From contig JBGAIF010000001.1 in the NCBI GenBank assembly GCA_044225795.1, positions 930,001 through 994,000 on the forward strand: a stretch of 64,000 bases of DNA, read 5' to 3'. Made by a program: the position numbers and the translations under genes. Origin of the DNA: Nemorincola sp044225795 (GTDB lineage: Bacteria > Bacteroidota > Bacteroidia > Chitinophagales > Chitinophagaceae). The first letter of the stretch is position 1. Every line of letters starts with the position of its first letter. Under the pieces are notes generated by a model. That model saw only the letters and a program-made list of their open reading frames with translations. It did not search any database and was not told the DNA's origin. Below are positions 44,803-54,500 of this stretch, piece after piece.

Positions 44803-45540
44803 ATGCCAGTACACGATAATTCGCTAACGATCATAGCGCCCTGCTACAATGAAGGGCAAACCGTCATCAGGTTTCTTGACCACCTGGAGCGTGTACTGTT
44901 GTCTGTAGCGGTGCCTTGTTCGGTAGTTATCGTTAATGATTGTTCCGATGATGATACGGCTGTGTTGTTGCGGCGGTTCAGGTTCAGCAGTGGCCGGCTG
45001 TCATTCGCGGTCATCAACCTGGAGCGGAATGTAGGCCACCAGTCTGCAATATACCAGGGGCTGTTGTATGCGCGCACATTACGCGCCGGCCGGTTCATCA
45101 TTATGGATGCGGATGGTGAGGACGACCCGTCGTCTATTACCGGGCTATTGAAATATGCGGATGCCGATATGGTGACCGTGGTACGTAGCCATCGCCGGGA
45201 GTCGGGGTTCTTCCGGTTCTGTTATGGGGTGTACAAGGGCGTTTTTAAGTTGGTGACGGGAAAGCAAATGAACTTCGGCAATTTCTGTATGATCAGCAGT
45301 AAGATAGCGGACCGGGCGGTTGAAGAGAATTTTCAGCATCTCGCCGCATTTTTGTGCCGGCAACCGGAACCGATGCGGTATATCTCTGCACCTAAGGAGG
45401 AGCGTCTCGGTGGCCGGTCGAAGATGACCTATGGCAAATTGCTGAGGCATGCTGCAAGGTCATTTACCGAATATTATCACAAAGGTGCGGAACGGTCTTC
45501 CGCGCCCATTTACGAGCTCTACACAGATGGTCATACCTAA
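44803..45540 (+). CDS. Family 2 glycosyltransferase (DPM1/GtrB-like)
   Basis: 245-residue GT-A enzyme, probably moving a sugar from a nucleotide to a polyprenyl phosphate. Opening TIIAPCYNEGQTV, NDCSDDDT, metal-binding IIMDADGEDDP (DxD, ~100-110) and GNFCMISSKIADR are typical of dolichyl-phosphate-mannose-synthase-like proteins. It lacks the C-terminal TM helices of GtrB, so it is the soluble type. The following polytopic membrane protein overlaps it by 14 bp and could use the lipid-linked sugar; this pairing is inferred from the overlap. Confidence 0.9.
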   Translation: MPVHDNSLTIIAPCYNEGQTVIRFLDHLERVLLSVAVPCSVVIVNDCSDDDTAVLLRRFRFSSGRLSFAVINLERNVGHQSAIYQGLLYARTLRAGRFIIMDADGEDDPSSITGLLKYADADMVTVVRSHRRESGFFRFCYGVYKGVFKLVTGKQMNFGNFCMISSKIADRAVEENFQHLAAFLCRQPEPMRYISAPKEERLGGRSKMTYGKLLRHAARSFTEYYHKGAERSSAPIYELYTDGHT

Positions 45541-47038
45541 GCGGCTATACTTTTGCTCATTTATTTTGTTCCTGGTCATGCTCTGGCTCAGGATAGTGCT
45601 GGTGAGTTATCACAACAATAATCTCGGTGGTATTGAGCCCAATGTCATTTATGGCATTCAGCGAGTCATAGCCGGGCAGCCATTATACCAGGACCCCGCT
45701 TCAGGCTCTTTTGCCATCATTCAATACACGCCTCTCTACTACCAAGTTATTGCTATGCTGGCACGGCCTTTAAGCATATCCGCCACCGATGTGCAGGGTA
45801 TTTATGAGCTGTGCCGCACCGTGGCCCTGCTCTGTAACCTGCTTACCGTGCTGGTACTGGCGGGCATTTTCAGGCTGTGGCAGTTTAGCCGGCAGCAATC
45901 ATTGTTATGTGCGGCTCCCTTGCTGGTACTGCTCACGTCCCACTATTTCACCCGTGGCGATAGTTTGCATCTGCTGTTGTTCTCGGGCGCGGTATATATG
46001 TATTCGGCAAACCTGGTGCGTGAGAAACGGGCTTACCTTTTATGGAGCGCGTTATGCGTTGCGGCTTGCATCTGTGTCAAACAAAGCGGCATCCTGGCTG
46101 TGGGTATCATAGGTTTTCATTTGTTGTTTGTTCAGAAAAGAATGCTTGCTGCGGTGCTGTTTGGGGTGGTTACATCTGTCGCTGCTGCGGCTATGTTGTG
46201 GTGGTTGGTGCAGGGCAACTGGCACATGCTGTACCTCAATGCCTGGCTGGGCCTGAAGAACGGTGTGGACCTGTCCTTTTTGTATAAGATGTTTGCCGAC
46301 CGGTTCTATACGGAATTGGATGCTTGTTACGTGGCAGGCGCGCTTATGGTTGTTATGTCTTTCTCAGGTATAAAAGATAAGCTGTTCCGTTTCTTTGCCA
46401 CGGGCATTGTGCTATCCTGGTTGTTTGCCGTTGTTACGGGCACCAAGGTAGGCAGCAGCAGCAATTACTTTGTCGAGTTCCTGTTGTTCTTCCTCATCTC
46501 GATGCCCTATGCGTTGCAGCAGGAACGTACACAGAGGATATTGCTGCGCGCAGGGCGCATCAGGGTTTCAATACGTGGGTTCATCATGTTCGCATTCCTG
46601 CTGGTGGCCATATCAAAGACCATAGGGCAATTCACAGGCATGTATATAGAGAAACGCGTCACCGACGATAAGCGGCAGTATGAGAAGGATGTGGCTTTAT
46701 TCCGCTATTTTAAAGAAGAACTGCATATTGCCCCCGGGGAACATATTTTCTTCCTCGAGCGTAATTTTCTCGACAACGTCTTTATGGACTATGCCATATT
46801 ACCTGTCAAGGATGTGGTGTCGCAGGTCTATCTTGCCGATACGGCTACATTCAGTTATGCCTCATTCGTGGCGGGTATGAATAACGGACTGGTAAAATAT
46901 ATAGTGGCAGATGAGCGCCGCAATTTTCTCAACATGTGGCACCGGCAGATCCCCTTTATCGCCTTCAGGCCGCAAAGGTTCCTGTATATGGACCACCGTA
47001 GCGGTTATTCTATCTATGTGTATAACCCGCAGGGTTAA
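45527..47038 (+). CDS. Polytopic membrane glycosyltransferase-like protein (GT-C type)
   Basis: About 503 residues with eleven or so TM helices and a periplasmic C-terminus (~395-503). A TM1 followed by an acidic loop (NNNLGGIEPNVIYGIQRV), YTPLYYQVIAMLARP and SHYFTRGDSLHLLLF resemble GT-C enzymes that transfer sugars from polyprenyl-phosphate donors (ArnT/PMT and GT87-like families). The frame is open to 45449, but the ATG at 45527 fits the first TM helix and gives a 14-bp overlap with the GT2 gene. Acceptor unknown. Confidence 0.75.
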   Translation: MVIPKRLYFCSFILFLVMLWLRIVLVSYHNNNLGGIEPNVIYGIQRVIAGQPLYQDPASGSFAIIQYTPLYYQVIAMLARPLSISATDVQGIYELCRTVALLCNLLTVLVLAGIFRLWQFSRQQSLLCAAPLLVLLTSHYFTRGDSLHLLLFSGAVYMYSANLVREKRAYLLWSALCVAACICVKQSGILAVGIIGFHLLFVQKRMLAAVLFGVVTSVAAAAMLWWLVQGNWHMLYLNAWLGLKNGVDLSFLYKMFADRFYTELDACYVAGALMVVMSFSGIKDKLFRFFATGIVLSWLFAVVTGTKVGSSSNYFVEFLLFFLISMPYALQQERTQRILLRAGRIRVSIRGFIMFAFLLVAISKTIGQFTGMYIEKRVTDDKRQYEKDVALFRYFKEELHIAPGEHIFFLERNFLDNVFMDYAILPVKDVVSQVYLADTATFSYASFVAGMNNGLVKYIVADERRNFLNMWHRQIPFIAFRPQRFLYMDHRSGYSIYVYNPQG

Positions 47039-47065
47039 CGCCATGCAAATTCGCCTGTTTCCAAG

Positions 47066-47073
47066 TACATTTG
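47066..47073 (+). promoter_or_regulatory. -7 element TACATTTG of the cystathionine synthase/lyase gene
   Basis: Consensus -7 box 23 bp before the ATG at 47097. Confidence 0.45.
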
Positions 47074-47096
47074 CAGTCACATAATATTTCAGAGAT

Positions 47097-48251
47097 ATGG
47101 CCAATAAGCATTACAGCATTGATACAAAGCTGATACACGCGGGTGTGGAGCCCGATCCTACTACCGGAGCTATCATGACCCCCATATACCAGACATCAAC
47201 GTATGTGCAAGCAGCCCCCGGCGATCACAAAGGCTATGAGTATGCGCGTACTCAAAACCCTACACGTACTGTATTGCAGAATGCGCTGGCCGCGATTGAG
47301 AATGCGAAATACGGCTTGTGTTTCGGTAGCGGTATGGCGGCAACAGATGCGGTGATAAAGCTGCTGGAACCCGGTGATGAGGTGATCGTGTCTAATGATC
47401 TGTATGGTGGTACCTACCGTATCATGACGAAGGTATATGCGAACTATGGCATCAAGTTTCACTTCATAGGTATGCACGATGCGCATAATATCACCCGACA
47501 TATCAATAACCGCACCCGGATGATATGGATAGAGACGCCAACTAATCCATTGCTGAATGTGATAGATATTGCTGCTTGTGCCGAGATCGCTAAGAAACAC
47601 AAGCTGACACTGGTTTGCGATAATACATTTGCATCGCCATATCTTCAGACGCCTATGGATCTTGGCGCAGATATAGTACTGCACTCCGCAACAAAATACC
47701 TCGGTGGCCATTCTGATGTGGTGCACGGTGCGCTGGTGATGAATGATGCTCACCTGGAGGAAAAGCTCCGCTTCATACAAAATAGTTGCGGCGCTGTGCC
47801 GGGGCCACATGATTGCTGGCTGGTATTGCGTGGCATCAAGACGCTGCACGTGCGTATGCAGCGACACTGTGAGAACGGGGAGAAGATAGCGCATTACCTG
47901 CGTCAGCACCCGAAAGTGGGTAAGGTGATATGGGTGGGCTTTGAAGACCATCCTAACCACGATGTGGCTAAGAAGCAGATGCGTGGCTTCGGCGGCATGA
48001 TCTCTTTCACATTAAAGGATGATAATATCGACGCAGCTATTAGTGTACTGAGCAAAACAAAACTTTTCTCACTGGCAGAATCGCTTGGTGGTGTTGAGTC
48101 ACTGATAGGTCACCCGGCCACTATGACCCACGCCTCTATTCCACGCGAATCACGTATAAAGAATGGCCTCGTTGACTCCCTGATACGCCTTAGCGTAGGA
48201 ATAGAAGATGTCAACGATCTCATTGAAGACCTCAATGAAGCAATTGGATAA
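47097..48251 (+). CDS. Cystathionine gamma-synthase / gamma-lyase family PLP enzyme
   Basis: 384-residue PLP enzyme of the Cys/Met metabolism family, acting in transsulfuration (joining cysteine to an activated homoserine, or cleaving cystathionine). PLP-Lys is K200 in SATKYLGGHSD; the phosphate-binding GSGMAATDAV (78-87) and the ETPTNPLL substrate loop are present, along with YEYARTQNPTR near the N-terminus. Synthase and gamma-lyase cannot be separated reliably by eye, so no symbol is given. It is monocistronic with its own promoter and a downstream hairpin. Confidence 0.93.
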   Translation: MANKHYSIDTKLIHAGVEPDPTTGAIMTPIYQTSTYVQAAPGDHKGYEYARTQNPTRTVLQNALAAIENAKYGLCFGSGMAATDAVIKLLEPGDEVIVSNDLYGGTYRIMTKVYANYGIKFHFIGMHDAHNITRHINNRTRMIWIETPTNPLLNVIDIAACAEIAKKHKLTLVCDNTFASPYLQTPMDLGADIVLHSATKYLGGHSDVVHGALVMNDAHLEEKLRFIQNSCGAVPGPHDCWLVLRGIKTLHVRMQRHCENGEKIAHYLRQHPKVGKVIWVGFEDHPNHDVAKKQMRGFGGMISFTLKDDNIDAAISVLSKTKLFSLAESLGGVESLIGHPATMTHASIPRESRIKNGLVDSLIRLSVGIEDVNDLIEDLNEAIG

Positions 48252-48262
48252 TATTTGCGGTT

Positions 48263-48288
48263 CTGAAGGGGCTAAATGGCCCCTTCAG
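48263..48288. terminator. Hairpin between convergent genes
   Basis: Perfect stem CTGAAGGGGC / GCCCCTTCAG in the 41-bp gap between the PLP enzyme gene and the NtrC-like gene. No long T run on either side, so it is a weaker or bidirectional terminator. Confidence 0.6.
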
Positions 48289-48292
48289 TGCT

Positions 48293-49459
48293 TTAGGCTT
48301 TCAAGAAGATATAAGTCTCCACGTCCTTCCTGGTTATCTTCTTATCAGAGAGGATGATCAGGCGCTCCACTACATTGCGCAGCTCGCGTATATTACCCGT
48401 CCAGTTATATTCCTGCAGTGCAGATACTGCGGCAGTTTCTATCTCCTTGACAGGTTGTTTGTATTCTTCGCTTATCTCCTTCATAAAGTGTGTGATAAGA
48501 GAAGGTATGTCGTCGCGGCGGGCATTCAGTGGAGGCACTTGTATCAGTATCACACTTAACCTGTGGTAAAGGTCCAGCCTGAATTTCTTTCGCTCCACCT
48601 CTTCCAGCAGGTTCTTGTTGGTGGCGGCTACCACGCGCACATCCACTTTTATTTCTTTTTCGCCGCCCACACGGGTTATCTTGCTTTCCTGTAGCGCACG
48701 CAGCATCTTCGCCTGCGCGTCCATGTTCATATCACCTATCTCGTCCAGGAAGAGGGTGCCGCCGCTGGCCTGCTCAAATTTCCCGATACGCTGCTTGATG
48801 GCAGAGGTAAATGAACCCTTCTCATGCCCGAACAGTTCGCTTTCTATCAGCTCAGACGGTATGGCGGCGCAATTCACTTCTATCAATGGTCCGGCAGCGC
48901 GGGCGCTCAGCTCGTGCAGGCGGCGGGCCACCAGTTCTTTTCCTACGCCGTTCTCCCCGGTTATCAGCACCCGGGCATCTGTCGGGGCTACCTTGGCTAT
49001 CGTATCATTGATGCGGCGCATACCCTCGCTGTCGCCTATCATCTCATAGCCGCGCGATATCCGTTTGCGCAATTGTTTGGTCTCCGCCACCAGCGATTTC
49101 TTGTCCATGGCGTTCCGTATCGTGATCAGCAGGCGGTTCAGGTCAGGCGGTTTTGATATGTAATCATAGGCGCCTTTTTTTACAGCATCTACTGCGGTCT
49201 CGATGTTGCCATGCCCCGATATGACAATGAAGGGTATGTCGCCCTTTTCGTCCTTGGCCAGTTGCAGCACTTCCATGCCGTCCATCTTGGGCATCTTGAT
49301 GTCGCACAGGATACAATCGTAATTATTGTCTCTTATCTTCTTGATGCCCTCAGCTCCGTCAGCAGCCTCATCAACCGTGAACCCCTCAAAAGAGAGTATC
49401 TCGGCAAGTGTTTTCCGTATCGCCTTTTCATCATCTATTACTAATATGCTCTGAGACAT
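48293..49459 (-). CDS. NtrC-like sigma-54 activator with receiver and AAA+ domains, no DNA-binding domain
   Basis: 388 residues. Receiver domain 1-120 with phospho-Asp D53 (CDIKMPKMDG) and Lys 103 (ISKPPDLN). Sigma-54-activator AAA+ domain ~138-365 with Walker A GENGVGKE (168-175), a GSFTSA sequence (215-220) in place of the GAFTGA sigma-54-contact loop, Walker B GGTLFLDEIGDM (233-244), and arginine-finger region FRLDLYHRLSV. The protein stops at residue 388, right after the AAA+ helical lid, so the C-terminal Fis-type HTH is absent. The ATG at 49459 is chosen over an open frame to 49495. Orphan: no kinase next to it. Confidence 0.92.
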   Translation of the reverse strand: MSQSILVIDDEKAIRKTLAEILSFEGFTVDEAADGAEGIKKIRDNNYDCILCDIKMPKMDGMEVLQLAKDEKGDIPFIVISGHGNIETAVDAVKKGAYDYISKPPDLNRLLITIRNAMDKKSLVAETKQLRKRISRGYEMIGDSEGMRRINDTIAKVAPTDARVLITGENGVGKELVARRLHELSARAAGPLIEVNCAAIPSELIESELFGHEKGSFTSAIKQRIGKFEQASGGTLFLDEIGDMNMDAQAKMLRALQESKITRVGGEKEIKVDVRVVAATNKNLLEEVERKKFRLDLYHRLSVILIQVPPLNARRDDIPSLITHFMKEISEEYKQPVKEIETAAVSALQEYNWTGNIRELRNVVERLIILSDKKITRKDVETYIFLKA

Positions 49460-49643
49460 GTAGTTACGTGTTTTGAGATGGTTATAAGGCGGCAATTTAC
49501 CAATTTATTCCTCTTTCCATGACGTATTATCAGGTTTCGCATGACGGAAAGGCGATTATTTTGCAACTTTGTCAGGAATACGTGAAGGGAATGTGTTTTG
49601 TATGCATGTATGTACACGTATTTAAACAAAAAGGAAAATTTTT

Positions 49644-50360
49644 ATGGCAAAGACACTCTTTCATGCGGCAGACAAACGCGGCCACGCCAACCACGGCTGG
49701 CTCGACGCGCATCACTCATTCAGCTTCGCGGGCTGGTACGATCCGGCAAAGATCCATTTCGGTATGCTGCGCGTGCTCAATGATGATGTAGTGGCCGGCG
49801 GCTCCGGGTTCGGTAAACATCCGCATGATAATATGGAGATCATTACCATAGTGCTGGAAGGCGCGCTGGAACATAAGGATAGCATGGGGCATACACAGGC
49901 AATAGTGCCGGGAGAGGTGCAGGTAATGAGTGCCGGTTCGGGTGTGTTGCACAGCGAGTACAACCACGATCCGCATAAAAAAGTGAACCTGCTTCAGACA
50001 TGGATATTCCCGAACAGGAGGAATGTTCAGCCCCGCTACGATCAGAAGATGTTTGATGCGGCAGAACGCATCAATAAGTTGCAGGCGCTGGTATCTCCGA
50101 TAGAGAAAGAGGACGACGGACTGAAGATACACCAGGATGCATGGATATACCGCACCAACCTGGAAAAAGGAAAGAGCTTAGAGCACACCATGCACAGCGC
50201 TAACCATGGCGCTTACATCTTTGTGATAGAGGGCGGGCTCAGCGCTCATGGCCACGAGCTGGGCAAAAGAGATGCCCTGGGTGTGAGTGAAACAGAAACA
50301 CTGAGCATCACCGCAACTGAGAACAGTGATGTCGTTATATTTGAAGTGCCGATGTCGTAA
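49644..50360 (+). CDS. Pirin family protein (bicupin)
   Basis: 238-residue double-cupin protein. The N-terminal cupin has the metal ligands of pirins: FGKHPHDNMEIITIVLEG and the later LEHKDSMGH pattern (two His, one His, one Glu). DRSSHSF-like opening reads DAHHSFSFAGWYDP. The second cupin is at ~150-238. Some bacterial pirins have quercetinase activity and others bind partners; which applies here is unknown. It is followed after 2 bp by the YjdI-CDGSH gene, suggesting one redox/iron-related transcript. Confidence 0.93.
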   Translation: MAKTLFHAADKRGHANHGWLDAHHSFSFAGWYDPAKIHFGMLRVLNDDVVAGGSGFGKHPHDNMEIITIVLEGALEHKDSMGHTQAIVPGEVQVMSAGSGVLHSEYNHDPHKKVNLLQTWIFPNRRNVQPRYDQKMFDAAERINKLQALVSPIEKEDDGLKIHQDAWIYRTNLEKGKSLEHTMHSANHGAYIFVIEGGLSAHGHELGKRDALGVSETETLSITATENSDVVIFEVPMS

Positions 50361-50362
50361 AC

Positions 50363-50794
50363 ATGGACAACATTACCAAACATTATACAAAAGGCGCGCT
50401 CACCGTGGTATGGAAGCCGGACAGGTGTATCCACTCCACGGTGTGCTGGCGCAATCTTCGAGATGTGTTCGATCCATCTGTTCGTCCCTGGGTGAATATG
50501 GAAGGTGCTGATGAAGCGCGTATCATAGAACAGGTATCGCATTGCCCGTCAGGCGCGCTCAGTTATGTGTTGGACAAGAAGGAGACAGCCGGCGGACAGG
50601 AGACAGAGATGACCACAGCTATGGAAGTAATGAAGAACGGCCCGCTGATCGTATATGGTAATGTGGTGGTGAAAGACAGCAAGGGCAATGAGATCAGGAA
50701 AAGTAAGACCACTGCTTTCTGTCGCTGCGGAGCATCAGGCAATAAGCCCTTCTGCGATGGCTCGCACATGAAGATCGGATTTAAAGACGAATAA
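50363..50794 (+). CDS. Fused YjdI-type ferredoxin-like and CDGSH iron-sulfur protein
   Basis: 143 residues combining two iron-sulfur domains. N-terminal Fer4_19/YjdI domain (about 10-70; WKPDRCIHSTVCWRNL, then HCPSGALSY, with Cys residues spaced for a mono-cluster) and C-terminal CDGSH domain (~110-140; CRCGASGNKPFCDGSH, ligands 3 Cys + 1 His). Presumably an electron-transfer or cluster-sensing protein in the cytoplasm. It lies between pirin (2 bp upstream) and the Nudix hydrolase (1 bp downstream), a tight three-gene unit. Confidence 0.92.
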   Translation: MDNITKHYTKGALTVVWKPDRCIHSTVCWRNLRDVFDPSVRPWVNMEGADEARIIEQVSHCPSGALSYVLDKKETAGGQETEMTTAMEVMKNGPLIVYGNVVVKDSKGNEIRKSKTTAFCRCGASGNKPFCDGSHMKIGFKDE

Positions 50795-50795
50795 C

Positions 50796-51437
50796 TTGCC
50801 CGGATATACAGACCAGATAGAACGCTTACGTGCCAGGTTGCAAATGCCCCTGCCCGGGTTTGCTGCCCAGGAGCGTATGATAGGAAGGGTCATATCCATG
50901 CCGCCCAAAGTTCCGGATAATGCTCGCCCAAGTGCAGTGCTTTGTTTATTGTTTCCGGTGAACGATGAGCTGAATGTGTTGCTCATGAAGCGCCGGGAAG
51001 ACAAGACGGCCCATAGCGGGCAGGTGAGTTTCCCCGGTGGAAGGTATGAAGAGACAGATGCCGATATGAAGGCGACCGCCTTGCGTGAGGCACAGGAAGA
51101 AGTCGGGATCATGTCGGCCGATGTGGACATCCTCGGTCCGCTCACTACCTTATATATTCCCGTGAGCAATTTCAATGTTTATCCCTTCGTGGGATATACG
51201 CCATCGCGACCGCAGTATAATCTCAGCCATAGTGAGGTGTCATATACTATCGAGGTTCCGCTGGCTCACCTTTTTCATGCAGACCGTAAAACCCTGGCGG
51301 AAGTAGTATCTCCCAAATACCCCGATATAAAGCGCACGGTCAACGCTTACAAACTGCATGATGACACCATCATATGGGGCGCCACAGCTATGATACTCAG
51401 CGAGCTGGAGGTATTATACTCCGACCGGTCAGAATAA
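50796..51437 (+). CDS. Nudix hydrolase, probable coenzyme A pyrophosphatase (NudL/PCD1-like)
   Basis: 213 residues. The Nudix box is GGRYEETDADMKATALREAQ followed by EEVGI (GX5EX7REUXEEXGU). Just before it lies the NuCoA-type segment (LLMKRREDKTAHSGQVSFPGG region) that marks CoA-pyrophosphatases, which split CoA into 4'-phosphopantetheine and 3',5'-ADP. The start is the TTG at 50796, one base after the preceding stop; the ATG at 50844 is a possible alternative. A terminator follows the gene, so it ends the pirin operon. Confidence 0.9.
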   Translation: MPGYTDQIERLRARLQMPLPGFAAQERMIGRVISMPPKVPDNARPSAVLCLLFPVNDELNVLLMKRREDKTAHSGQVSFPGGRYEETDADMKATALREAQEEVGIMSADVDILGPLTTLYIPVSNFNVYPFVGYTPSRPQYNLSHSEVSYTIEVPLAHLFHADRKTLAEVVSPKYPDIKRTVNAYKLHDDTIIWGATAMILSELEVLYSDRSE

Positions 51438-51462
51438 AAAAGCCCCCATCCGGGAGCTTTTT
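51436..51462 (+). terminator. Rho-independent terminator of the pirin-CDGSH-Nudix operon
   Basis: AAAAAGC-CCC / GGG-GCTTTTT stem directly after the Nudix stop; the T run also gives weak function for the convergent icmF. Confidence 0.7.
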
Positions 51463-51505
51463 ATCATTAATATATTCTAACCACTCACTGTTCACTGTTC
51501 ACTGA

Positions 51506-54500
51506 CTACATGTTCCTCCTGTACTGGCCACCCACCTCGAACAAGGCCTTAGTGATCTGCCCCAGTGAGCAATACTTCACAGCTTCTATCAGTGCGGCAA
51601 AGATGTTCTGGTTGTGTATCGCGGTCTGCTGAAGGTCGTGCAGTACCTGTGCGCTCCTGTCTTCATTGCGCTTCCACAGGTTCTCAACAGTGGTAATCTG
51701 GAATTCCTTTTCTTCTTCCGTCGAGCGTATCACCTCCGCGGGTATCACTGTTGGAGATCCCTTGGAGCTGAGGAAGGTATTTACCCCTATTATCGGGAAC
51801 TCACCCGTATGTTTCAGTGTTTCGTAGTACAGGCTCTCTTCCTGTATCTTGCCACGCTGGTACATCGTCTCCATAGCGCCGAGCACGCCTCCGCGTTCTG
51901 TGATGCGGTCAAACTCGGTCAGCACGGCCTCTTCCACCAGGTCGGTCAGCTCCTCAATAATGAATGAGCCCTGCAGCGGGTTCTCGTTCTTCGCCAGCCC
52001 CAGCTCTTTATTGATGATAAGCTGTATGGCCATCGCGCGGCGAACGCTTTCTTCCGTAGGCGTTGTAATTGCCTCATCATAGGCGTTCGTATGCAGGGAG
52101 TTGCAGTTGTCGTAGATCGCGTAGAGCGCCTGCAGCGTCGTGCGTATATCATTGAAGTCTATCTCCTGTGCGTGCAGAGAGCGGCCCGATGTCTGGATGT
52201 GATACTTCAGCATCTGTGAGCGCTCGTTGCCATTGTATTTATACTTCATGGCCTTGGCCCAGATACGGCGCGCCACACGGCCTATCACACTATACTCAGG
52301 GTCTATGCCATTGCTGAAGAAGAACGACAGGTTAGGAGCAAAATCATCTATGTTCATGCCCCTGCTCAGGTAGTATTCTACAAACGTGAACCCGTTCGAC
52401 AGCGTGAATGCCAGTTGCGATATAGGGTTAGCGCCTGCCTCTGCTATGTGGTAGCCGCTGATAGATACCGAGTAGAAATTACGCACCTTGTTCTCAATGA
52501 AATACTGTTGTACATCGCCCATTACCCTCAGCGAGAATTCTGTGGAGAAGATACAGGTGTTCTGCGCCTGGTCTTCCTTCAGTATATCAGCCTGCACCGT
52601 GCCACGCACAGACTTCAGTGTTTCCACTTTTATTTTCTCATACACATCACGTGGCAGCACTTCATCACCGGTTACACCCAGCAGCATCAGGCCCAGTCCG
52701 TCATTTCCTTCCGGCAGGCCGCTGTTGTCGTATGTATTATAGTATGGGCGCTTTAGTCCCTTGCTGGCGTAGATAGCGTCTATCTTCTTATTCACCTCAT
52801 CTTCCAGCCCGTTTGCCTTGATGTATATTTCGCATTGCTGGTCTATCGCCGCATTCATAAAGAAAGCGGTGATGGTAGGCGCCGGCCCGTTGATCGTCAT
52901 AGATACAGAGGTCTTCGGATCTGCAAGATTGAATCCGCTGTATAGTTTCTTGGCATCATCCAGGCAGCATACGCTTACGCCCGAGTTGCCCACCTTACCA
53001 TAGATGTCCGGCCTGTGGTCGGGGTCCTGTCCGTAGAGTGTCACACTGTCAAATGCGGTACTCAGCCTCTTCGCCGGCATACCCTTCGATACGTAGTGGA
53101 AGCGCTTATTGGTCCGCTCCGGTCCGCCCTCTCCGGCAAACATACGTGCAGGGTCCTCTCCTTCACGCTTGAACGGATAGATACCCGCGGCATACGGGAA
53201 CTCTCCCGGGAAGTTTTCCGCGAGTGCCCATTTCAGTATCTCACCCCATGCTTCAAATTTCGGTACAGCTACCTTGGGAATCTGCAGGTGCGAGAGAGAT
53301 TCGGAATGTGTCTTTATCTTCAGTTCTTTGTCACGCACTTTGAAGGTGTAGAACTCATCTGTGAACAGCTTCTTCTTGGTCTCCCAGTTCTCTACCAGGT
53401 GCTTGTTCTTCGGGTCCAGGTCCAGCTCGGTTTTGCTATATACTTCCTGTAGTGTTTTGATGAGCCTGTCCTTATCCTCTACGTTCGTGCCCTGTAATGT
53501 TTCTATCGTCTTTTTCAGGGAGAACAGCTTTTGGGCCACATTGCTCTGGTCGGCCACCCATCGGTCATACTTCCTGTTGTTCTCAGATATCTCACTCAGG
53601 TAGCGGGTACGTGCCGGCGGAATGATGTAGATCTTCTCGCTCATTTCGTCGGATATCTGGTATTGTGAGTGCAGGTTCGCACCGGTCTTATTAGTGATGA
53701 TGTCCATCAGCGATTTGTACATCGTGTTGGTGCCCGGGTCGTTGAACTGCGACGCTATCGTACCGAACACCGGCATATCATCCGGCTTCCGGTCAAACAA
53801 TTTGTGGTTGCGTTGGTATTGTTTTTTCACATCACGCAGGGCATCCATAGCACCGCGTTTGTCAAACTTGTTGATCACGACAATGTTGGCAAAGTCCAGC
53901 ATGTCTATTTTCTCAAGCTGTGTAGCGGCTCCGTATTCAGGGGTCATCACGTACATGCTCAGGTCGCAGTGCTCGGTGATCTGTGTATCGCTCTGGCCTA
54001 TGCCCGATGTTTCCAGTATCACCAGGTCGTAGCCCGCGGCCTTCAGTATGTTCACCGCGTCATGTATGTGTTTGGATACGGCCAGGTTGCTCTGGCGTGT
54101 CGCCATCGAGCGCATATATACCCGGCTGTTGCGTATCGCGTTCATGCGTATGCGGTCTCCCAGCAGGGCGCCTCCGGTCTTTCGCTTTGTCGGGTCCACA
54201 GATATGATGCCTATATGCTTGTCCTTGAAGTCAAGGAGGAAACGGCGTACCACTTCATCCACCAGCGAGCTCTTGCCCGCGCCTCCGGTACCCGTAATGC
54301 CCAGTACAGGTGTCTTGGTCTTATCGGCCAGCTCCTTTACTTTCTTCATGGCTGCCTGTGTTTCCGGCAGGTCATAATAGTTTTCCGCGGCAGATATCAA
54401 CCTCGCTATCGATTTCACATCACGCTCTTTCAGATGTCCTGCTTCGCCGTTCAGTTGATTGCCGGTAGGGTAGTCGCATTTCTGTATCAGGTCATCTATC

